From NCBI GenBank assembly GCA_007571095.1, contig RKSB01000099.1:1-12718 (forward strand): DNA of 12,718 nucleotides, given 5' to 3'. The stretch is from K189A clade bacterium (GTDB lineage: Bacteria > Pseudomonadota > Gammaproteobacteria > Pseudomonadales > Azotimanducaceae). The notes under the pieces are model-generated. The model made no database searches. It saw only the letters and a list, made by a program, of their open reading frames with translations, and was not told the origin of the DNA. Position numbers and translations under genes: made by a program. Of this stretch, positions 8,200 to 12,718 are shown one piece after another (position 1 is the stretch's first letter; the number at the start of each line of letters is the position of its first letter).

Positions 8200-8220
8200 C
8201 CCCTAATTTGAGGGGTTCTT
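8200..8220 (+). terminator. Possible weak terminator after the operon
   Basis: CCCCT (8200-8204) pairs with AGGGG (8211-8215) around a 6-base loop, followed by TTCTT. The stem is short and the T run is interrupted, so it is a weak candidate. It lies 72 bases after the drmB stop, beyond the right repeat. Confidence 0.3.
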
Positions 8221-8314
8221 CCGCTATCGCCCGTTTCTCTGCTTCATCCAAAGCAAAAGCACTTGCATTTATAGTAAATTTAATCCAAACGGGCACATTG
8301 CAACGAGGGAAAAC

Positions 8315-9244
8315 ATGCCACAAGTTACATCATTCGACAAAACCGCCGATATGGCAGAAGTGCTGAAAGCCCTGGACCGCGATGGTGCGGCGATCATTCG
8401 CCATCTGATGAGCGACGAAGATATGGACATCATGGAGGCCGAACTGACTCCTTATTTTGACGCCACTCCGAAAGGCAAGGATGAGTTTCACGGCACTCGC
8501 ACACAGCGCACCGGTGCCCTGTTTGCCCGTTCGGCCAAAGCGCGTGAAATTGCCGTCAATAAAAGCGTGCTGGCGGCCTGCGATCATCTGCTGCTACCGC
8601 ATTGCGAGCGTTACCAACTCCATTTGAGCCAGGCGATTAAGATCGGCCCCGGCGAGACATCGCAAACCCTGCACAAGGACAAATGGGCGTGGAGCAATAT
8701 GTTTGCCGAAGTCGAACCACAGCTTAACTGCATCTGGGCGATGACCGACTTCACCCGAGAAAACGGTGCCACTGTTGTCGTGCCCGGCTCGGCAAGCTGG
8801 CCCAGTGATCGAAGAGCCGAAGAGCATGAAAAGGCCCGTGCGGAAATGCCGCGTGGCTCAGTGTTGCTGTTTACCGGCTCGGTGTTACATGGTGGCGGTG
8901 CCAATCAAACGGAGAGCCCTCGCATTGGCATTAACATTGATTACGCACTGGGCTGGTTGCGACAGGAAGAAAACCAGTATCTGTGCTGCCCGCCGGACAT
9001 GGCGAAGGATTTTGACCCGGCACTGCGGCGGTTGCTGGGCTATGACATGGGTTCCTACACCATCGGCTACTACACGCCTCCTCTGCCGCCGGGAGAAGGC
9101 CCGGAGGTAGTAACAGCGGAATTTGCGGTTGATCCGGCTGTGGATACTCGAATTGGCGGAGACGCAGAATTGCTGGCCGCCAAGACCGAAAACCTGTTCG
9201 GCGAAAAAGAAGGCGAAAAGCGGCTGGAGGAAATGGTTCAGTAA
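8315..9244 (+). CDS. Phytanoyl-CoA dioxygenase (PhyH) family protein
   Basis: A 309-residue Fe(II)/2-oxoglutarate-dependent oxygenase of the PhyH family, which hydroxylates small organic or acyl substrates in the cytoplasm; the actual substrate cannot be read from sequence. The double-stranded beta-helix core carries the iron facial triad as HKD (His120, Asp122) and the distal His192 in LLFTGSVLHGGGANQT (184-199). Arg203, in SPRIGINIDY, is the likely 2-oxoglutarate anchor. ATG 8315 is supported by GAGG at 8305-8308, six bases upstream. Codon use is clearly more GC-rich than in the helicase operon, consistent with a resident gene. It is convergent with the amidohydrolase gene, and the gap between them contains amidohydrolase tail remnants. 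The upstream gap (8178-8314) includes a TATAGT at 8270-8275 but no convincing matched -35 element. Confidence 0.9.
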   Translation: MPQVTSFDKTADMAEVLKALDRDGAAIIRHLMSDEDMDIMEAELTPYFDATPKGKDEFHGTRTQRTGALFARSAKAREIAVNKSVLAACDHLLLPHCERYQLHLSQAIKIGPGETSQTLHKDKWAWSNMFAEVEPQLNCIWAMTDFTRENGATVVVPGSASWPSDRRAEEHEKARAEMPRGSVLLFTGSVLHGGGANQTESPRIGINIDYALGWLRQEENQYLCCPPDMAKDFDPALRRLLGYDMGSYTIGYYTPPLPPGEGPEVVTAEFAVDPAVDTRIGGDAELLAAKTENLFGEKEGEKRLEEMVQ

Positions 9245-9290
9245 GCCTGTCGCTGAGGGAAGTAGCCATAGCTTATCGTTGATGAGTTAT

Positions 9291-9343
9291 GGCCCACGAA
9301 CGATGAGTTTGCCTGGACGGGCACTTGTTAATTCGCCGTCATA
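9291..9343 (-). pseudogene. Diverged C-terminal remnant of a D-aminoacylase-family gene (tail A)
   Basis: Read on the - strand, this stretch encodes GELTSARPGKLIVRGP followed by TAA, next to GEMTGARPGKLVRGPQLN at the end of the intact amidohydrolase gene. On the + strand GGACGGGCAC and a GGCCC-CGAAC block are shared with the gene end. Only about 17 residues are left and nothing farther upstream is recognisable, so it appears to be the last trace of a paralogue or an old duplication. It is the most diverged of the three tails in a row. Confidence 0.5.
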
Positions 9344-9412
9344 GACCGACTGACTCGACTACAAGAGCAGTACACGACGCCATGCCATGAATGAGACGGC
9401 GGACGCTACCGA

Positions 9413-9554
9413 CCGATGCTCTGCATCAAATCACCGGCCGCAGGCCACCCTTGTCAATTGAGCTGAGGCCCTCGAACAAACTTGTCCAGACGAGCACCCG
9501 TCATCTCACCATTTGCCGCAATCATTTCGCCTGCAACGAATGTGGCACGAAAGC
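9413..9554 (-). pseudogene. C-terminal remnant of D-aminoacylase-family gene plus its 3' flank (tail B)
   Basis: Positions 9413-9462 are identical over 50 bases to 9642-9691, downstream of the intact gene, and 9463-9554 match 9704-9795 with 9 differences in 92 bases (counted by hand). On the - strand it translates as FRATFVAGEMIAANGEMTG...VRGPQLN and a stop, against the intact FRATFVAGEMIAENGEMTG...VRGPQLN. Similarity fades beyond about 9570, where stops appear. With no start and only about 34 residues, it is a fragment. The reading frame and most residues are kept, so it is relatively recent or came from a close paralogue. Confidence 0.7.
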
Positions 9555-9641
9555 TATCGACCCTTAACGATTGGCTTGCACCGAATTAGGGTGACACACG
9601 ATGCACGCCCATGCCATGAGGTACTGGGCGGCCCCATTCAC

Positions 9642-9795
9642 CCGATGCTCTGCATCAAATCACCGGCCGCAGGCCACCCTTGTCAATTGAGTTGTCAATT
9701 GAGTTGAGGCCCTCGAACAAGCTTGCCCGGACGGGCACCCGTCATCTCACCGTTTTCGGCAATCATTTCGCCTGCAACGAAGGTGGCACGAAAGC
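9642..9795. repeat. Repeat partner of tail B (end of the intact amidohydrolase gene)
   Basis: Second copy of the 9413-9554 unit, made of 50 identical non-coding bases followed by about 92 coding bases at roughly 90 percent identity. It differs in length by a 12-base tandem duplication at 9680-9703. Both copies contain two small inverted repeats: GATGC-TCT-GCATC (9415-9427 and 9644-9656) and GGCC-GCA-GGCC. Neither hairpin is followed by a T run on either strand, so I do not call them terminators. Confidence 0.75.
9680..9703. repeat. 12-bp perfect tandem duplication across the amidohydrolase stop codon
   Basis: TTGTCAATTGAG occurs twice back to back (9680-9691, 9692-9703). The second unit contains the stop codon of the - strand amidohydrolase gene (9695-9697); the first repeats the same LN-stop reading just downstream. 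Tail B has only one unit at the equivalent place, so the duplication arose after, or separately from, the larger repeat. Confidence 0.9.
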
Positions 9796-11407
9796 CGTCG
9801 GCCTTTTGCAACAAACGCTTGCCGCCGGTCGGCAGATCAAACGCCATATAAGGCGCGTGCAGGCGCAGATGGTCGAAGTCGATGATGTTAATGTCTGCGC
9901 GCTTGCCGACAGCCAGCAATCCTCGATCCTCAAAGCCATACAGATCGGCCGTCTCGTGAGTCTGCTTCTTGATGACATCCTCAAGCCGGAATTTGGGGCC
10001 ACGATGCCGGTCGCGTGCCCAGTGAGTCAGCATGTAGGTGGTGAAGCTGGCGTCACTGATGCTGCCAACATGCGCCCCGCCATCGGACAGAGAAGCCGAG
10101 GCGTTGGGGTGTGCCATCATTTCGTGAATAGCACTGAAGTCATACTGGTTGTAGTTGGCCAGCGGAAAATAGATGAACTGCCTGCCGTCATTCTGCAGCA
10201 GAACCTCATAGGCCAGCTCAGCGGCACTTCGACCATCACGCTCGGCGCGTGCCGCCAGACAGTCTTCCTGCGGCGGCTCGTAATCGGGCGGATCGCCCAG
10301 TGCAAACATGTTGGAAAACCTGCCCAGCAGGTGGCGCAGAAAAGGATCCTTCGCCTGCGTCTCCTCAGAAAGGAGTTGCGCCTTGAAGGCCGGTTCACGC
10401 ATTTGCGCAACCATCTCCTCAAGCGGCAGGCCTCGTAGCCGAGCAAAACTCGGGTGCATCAGGAAGGGGTTCAGCGTCGCCTGCAACCCCAGCAAAACAC
10501 CGGGCGGCCGCCAGGGCACGGAGGCACGAATATCGATATTGTCGTTTTCTTTGGCCTGCCTCAAAGCCTCCAGAACCTCGCGATAGGCACCCGGCTGCTT
10601 CAGCGAATCAGCCAGCGTAAAGGCCAGCGGCTTGCCGGTCATACCTGCAATCTTTTTCATCCATGAAAAGTCCGGCTCCGCGCCCATGTGGTCGGAGATC
10701 ATCTGAAACACACCATGACCGGCTCCTCGCACGCCCTCGGCAATACCCACCAGTTCCTGCGGCGAGCAATGGGTGCCGGGCACCACGCCGCCGCCCTTGA
10801 TGCGATGAAGCATCGTGCGCGAGGTCGAAAAGCCGACGGCACCCGCCTTCAGTGCTTCCTCTGTCAAGCGGGCCATTTGCTCAATATCATCAGCCGTGGC
10901 TTCATCGTCCAGAGCACGTTCCTCGCCCATCACATAGCAGCGCAGTGCACAGTGCGGAACCTGCGCAGCCACATCAATCGCCCGTGGCATTCTTTCAAGC
11001 TCGTCAAGATATTCCGGAAAGGTCTCCCAGTTCCAGCTCATCCCCTCCTCCAGGGCGGCACCCGGAATTTCTTCCACGCCTTCCATCACACGTACCATGA
11101 ACGCCCGCTCGGTCGGTCGGGCCGGTGCAAAACCCACGCCGCAGTTGCCCATGACCACTGTGGTCACGCCATGCCATGAGGAGGGAGTGAGCTCCGGGTC
11201 CCAGGTCACCTGGCCGTCATAATGTGTATGTACATCGACAAAGCCCGGTGTCACCAAAGCACCGGCGGCATTCACCTCTCGCTGCGCCGGACCCAGGTCC
11301 TTGCCGATGGCGGCGATTTTGCCGTCCTTGATGGCCACATCGCCGACAAACGCATCTTCTCCGCTGCCGTCAACGATGCGGCCATTGATAATTTTGAGAT
11401 CAAACAT
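9695..11407 (-). CDS. N-acyl-D-amino-acid deacylase / D-aminoacylase-family amidohydrolase
   Basis: A 570-residue amidohydrolase-superfamily enzyme of the D-aminoacylase type, which hydrolyses N-acyl or related amide bonds using active-site metal; the specific substrate is unknown. The N-terminal beta-sandwich (MFDLKIINGRIVDGSG) leads into the TIM barrel with HTHYDGQ (60-66; metal-binding His60 and His62), WHGVTTVVMGNCGVGFAP (78-95; Cys89 at the family metal-ligand cysteine), GFSTSRT (192-198), ISDHMG (237-242) and SDGGAHVG (441-448; catalytic Asp442). The C-terminal sandwich holds VGKRADINIIDFDHL. Length is in the range usual for this group. ATG at 11407 is preceded on its strand by GAGGGAG about 8 bases away. 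It is divergent from the beta-propeller gene with a 90-bp gap. Two degenerate copies of its 3' end lie downstream, and a 12-bp tandem duplication covers its stop codon. No signal peptide is seen, so it is probably cytoplasmic. Confidence 0.92.
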   Translation of the reverse strand: MFDLKIINGRIVDGSGEDAFVGDVAIKDGKIAAIGKDLGPAQREVNAAGALVTPGFVDVHTHYDGQVTWDPELTPSSWHGVTTVVMGNCGVGFAPARPTERAFMVRVMEGVEEIPGAALEEGMSWNWETFPEYLDELERMPRAIDVAAQVPHCALRCYVMGEERALDDEATADDIEQMARLTEEALKAGAVGFSTSRTMLHRIKGGGVVPGTHCSPQELVGIAEGVRGAGHGVFQMISDHMGAEPDFSWMKKIAGMTGKPLAFTLADSLKQPGAYREVLEALRQAKENDNIDIRASVPWRPPGVLLGLQATLNPFLMHPSFARLRGLPLEEMVAQMREPAFKAQLLSEETQAKDPFLRHLLGRFSNMFALGDPPDYEPPQEDCLAARAERDGRSAAELAYEVLLQNDGRQFIYFPLANYNQYDFSAIHEMMAHPNASASLSDGGAHVGSISDASFTTYMLTHWARDRHRGPKFRLEDVIKKQTHETADLYGFEDRGLLAVGKRADINIIDFDHLRLHAPYMAFDLPTGGKRLLQKADGFRATFVAGEMIAENGEMTGARPGKLVRGPQLN

Positions 11408-11497
11408 GGCTTACTCCCTCTTTTTAATACCCCTAAAGACTGACACGGGTTTATTATTCAGGCAACAGTCATTTTTTGAACAGGCAGGAGAAGGCGA
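11408..11497. promoter_or_regulatory. Divergent intergenic region, presumed promoters for both flanking genes
   Basis: These 90 bases separate the start of the amidohydrolase gene (-) from that of the beta-propeller gene (+), so promoters for both are expected here. AT-rich boxes such as TATTAT (11452-11457) are visible, but I could not pair one with a good -35 element at normal spacing. The placement is inferred from gene layout. Confidence 0.35.
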
Positions 11498-12589
11498 ATG
11501 ATGAAGAAGCTTACCGATATTGGTTGGAAACTTCCGGTGGCTCTGCTGAGTGCTGGTGCAGCCCTCCTGCTCGGCTGGTTATTTTTCTGGCCTGTACCCT
11601 TTGATCCGGCACCGGACGACCCGCTGAGTGAAAACCCGGCCGGCACAGGTGTTTTTGCCAGAAACAACCTGCTGGCCAAAGCCCAGATCATTCCGACAGC
11701 CAGCGGGCCGGAGGGTATCGCGCTGGACAGTCAGGGTCGCATCTATACCGGCCTTGAAGACGGCAGCATCGTTCGCATTGAAAATGCCGAGGCAACGGTG
11801 CTGGCCAATACGGGCGGGCGGCCGATTGGCGTGGAGTTTGATGCGCAGGGCAATCTCATTATTGCGGACATTTTCAAAGGCCTGATTTCGCTGTCGCCGG
11901 CAGGCGACCTCACGACACTCGTCACCCATTACCAGGGCAAAAAGATGATTTTCGTCGATGATCTGGCGATTGCCGATGACGGCAAAATCTATTTCTCCGA
12001 TGCCTCCGCCCATTGGGGCTACGACAGCGTTTTGCTTGAAATCTTTGAGCGCCGCCCCAGTGGCCGCCTGTTCGTCTATGACCCGCAGGACGGCAGCACC
12101 AGTCTGTTGCTCGACAAGCTGCTGTTTGCCAATGGTGTCGCTCTCGGGCCCGATGATGCCTTTGTGCTGGTCAACGAGACCTTTGCCTATCGCATTATTC
12201 GACTCTGGCTGAAAGGGCCCAGAGCCGGCGAAACCGAAGTTTTTGCCGAAAACCTGCCGGGCTTTCTCGACAATATCACCGAGGCACCGGGTGGCGGCTT
12301 CTGGCTTGCCATCGTCAGTGCGCGCAACCCGCTTCTCGATGCACTCGTCCCTCGCCCGCTTCTACGCGAAATCGTATGGAGGCTGGTCAGTGCCACCGGT
12401 GCCGACCTGGCCGTGCATCATAGCTGGGCCGTCAAACTGGATAATGACGGCACTCCGCTCGTCTCGCTGGAAGACGACAGCGGCCATATTTACGACATGA
12501 CCAGCGTCATAGAACATGACGGCATGCTCTATCTGGGCAGCATCAATGCACCCCAGGTCGGCATACTGACGGCACCGGAATCTTATTGA
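11498..12589 (+). CDS. Membrane-anchored SMP-30/gluconolactonase/strictosidine synthase-like beta-propeller protein
   Basis: A 363-residue protein with an N-terminal hydrophobic segment (about 12-31) after a short basic start, followed by a proline-rich linker, so it is probably anchored in the inner membrane with the propeller in the periplasm. The body resembles the strictosidine-synthase/APMAP branch of six-bladed propellers: GPEGIALDSQGRIYTG (70-85), RPIGVEFDAQGNLIIAD (108-124), FVDDLAIADDGKIYFSD (152-168), FANGVALGPDD (210-220), NETFAYRIIRLWLKGP (226-241) and NLPGFLDNI (252-260). Glu72, Asn212 and Asp258 are plausible metal ligands by analogy with SMP-30-type lactonases. Such proteins are usually lactonase- or esterase-like hydrolases; the substrate is unknown. 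ATG 11498 has GGAG at 11487-11490; ATG 11501 is an equal alternative. The 129 bases after the stop turn AT-rich from about 12630 and show no gene or convincing terminator. Confidence 0.87.
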   Translation: MMKKLTDIGWKLPVALLSAGAALLLGWLFFWPVPFDPAPDDPLSENPAGTGVFARNNLLAKAQIIPTASGPEGIALDSQGRIYTGLEDGSIVRIENAEATVLANTGGRPIGVEFDAQGNLIIADIFKGLISLSPAGDLTTLVTHYQGKKMIFVDDLAIADDGKIYFSDASAHWGYDSVLLEIFERRPSGRLFVYDPQDGSTSLLLDKLLFANGVALGPDDAFVLVNETFAYRIIRLWLKGPRAGETEVFAENLPGFLDNITEAPGGGFWLAIVSARNPLLDALVPRPLLREIVWRLVSATGADLAVHHSWAVKLDNDGTPLVSLEDDSGHIYDMTSVIEHDGMLYLGSINAPQVGILTAPESY

Positions 12590-12718
12590 GTCATTGCTGC
12601 GGAATTGGCGGGCAAGCAGGGGTGCAATCAAAACCCGATCAAATCTTTGTTTTGTTCCAAGTAATTCTTTTTATTGAAGATTTTTAGGATAATTTTCGTT
12701 TTGGAATTTATCGATCAA

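Larger units (their letters stand above)
9245..9694. other. 450-bp convergent intergenic region made largely of amidohydrolase tail remnants
   Basis: No intact gene is seen. The region holds tail A, tail B and the 3' flank of the intact amidohydrolase gene. The bases before the identical 50-mer in each copy (about 9372-9412 and 9595-9641) also share ACACGA, CATGCCATGA and GGCGG, so the repeated unit is probably longer than the clear match. CATGCCATGAG also occurs inside the intact gene (near 11168), within the WHGV-coding stretch, hinting that internal gene fragments are mixed in. Confidence 0.6.

Noticed and set aside
8117..8323. Minus-strand 68-codon open frame after drmB
   Set aside because: It overlaps the end of drmB and the start of the PhyH-like gene and has no recognised family. 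It is kept only as a note on the repeat.
9560..9620. CACC...GGTGCA-like half-sites and a TGGCAT-type sequence on the minus strand, recalling NtrC sites and a sigma-54 promoter
   Set aside because: The spacing between the GG and GC elements is one base too short, the half-sites are 7 bases apart instead of 5, and no gene starts downstream on that strand.
9413..9703. CRISPR-like repeats
   Set aside because: There are only two copies of a long unit about 230 bases apart, explained by the duplicated end of the amidohydrolase gene; no short regular spacer pattern is present.
9680..10438. Long + strand open frame opposite the amidohydrolase gene
   Set aside because: It is antisense to a gene with clear catalytic motifs and reads as low-information sequence typical of GC-rich shadow frames.
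12590..12718. CAAAAC/GTTTTG pairing as a terminator after the beta-propeller gene
   Set aside because: A six-pair AT-rich stem with a 14-base loop and no proper T run is too weak to call.

Overview
The window looks like a proteobacterial chromosome, most likely an environmental (possibly marine) gammaproteobacterium. This is inferred only from gene content: a phytanoyl-CoA dioxygenase-like enzyme, an N-acyl-D-amino-acid deacylase and a membrane-anchored SMP-30/strictosidine-synthase-like protein. No rRNA, tRNA or taxonomic marker is present, so the assignment is weak.

Left edge (1-809): a short, probably broken remnant of the C-terminal winged-helix part of a Fic-family protein, then a complete small antibiotic-biosynthesis-monooxygenase (ABM) protein that keeps an IsdG-like Asn/Trp/His triad.

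Centre (810-8127): a tight three-gene operon on the + strand. Gene 1 is a UvrD/Rep-type superfamily 1 (SF1) helicase with a TerB-like N-terminal domain and an unassigned C-terminal extension. Gene 2 is a 1062-residue superfamily 2 (SF2) helicase of the DrmA type. Gene 3 is a DrmB-type DUF1998 protein rich in cysteine pairs. DrmA and DrmB are the core of DISARM anti-phage systems. No methyltransferase, DrmC phospholipase-D protein, DrmD or DrmE is present, and the gene before drmA is a UvrD-like helicase. The operon is bracketed by a 33-bp imperfect direct repeat (28/33 identical) at 764-796 and 8145-8177, and it looks more AT-rich than the genes to its right. The most interesting reading is a compact, methylase-free, DISARM-related defence module, with the repeats as possible boundaries.

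Right part (8128-12718): GC-rich host-type metabolic genes. A phytanoyl-CoA dioxygenase-family gene (+) converges on a D-aminoacylase-family amidohydrolase gene (-). The 450-bp gap between them holds two degenerate copies of the 3' end of the amidohydrolase gene, so three successive amidohydrolase tails lie in a row, pointing to former tandem paralogues or partial duplications. A divergent gene for a membrane-anchored beta-propeller protein follows, then a short AT-rich non-coding end.

The central module probably works as a unit: translation is nearly continuous (3-nt gap, then an 8-nt overlap). DrmA and DrmB homologues form a DNA-binding complex in DISARM, and the UvrD-like partner would supply a second motor. 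The flanking enzymes show no functional link to it.
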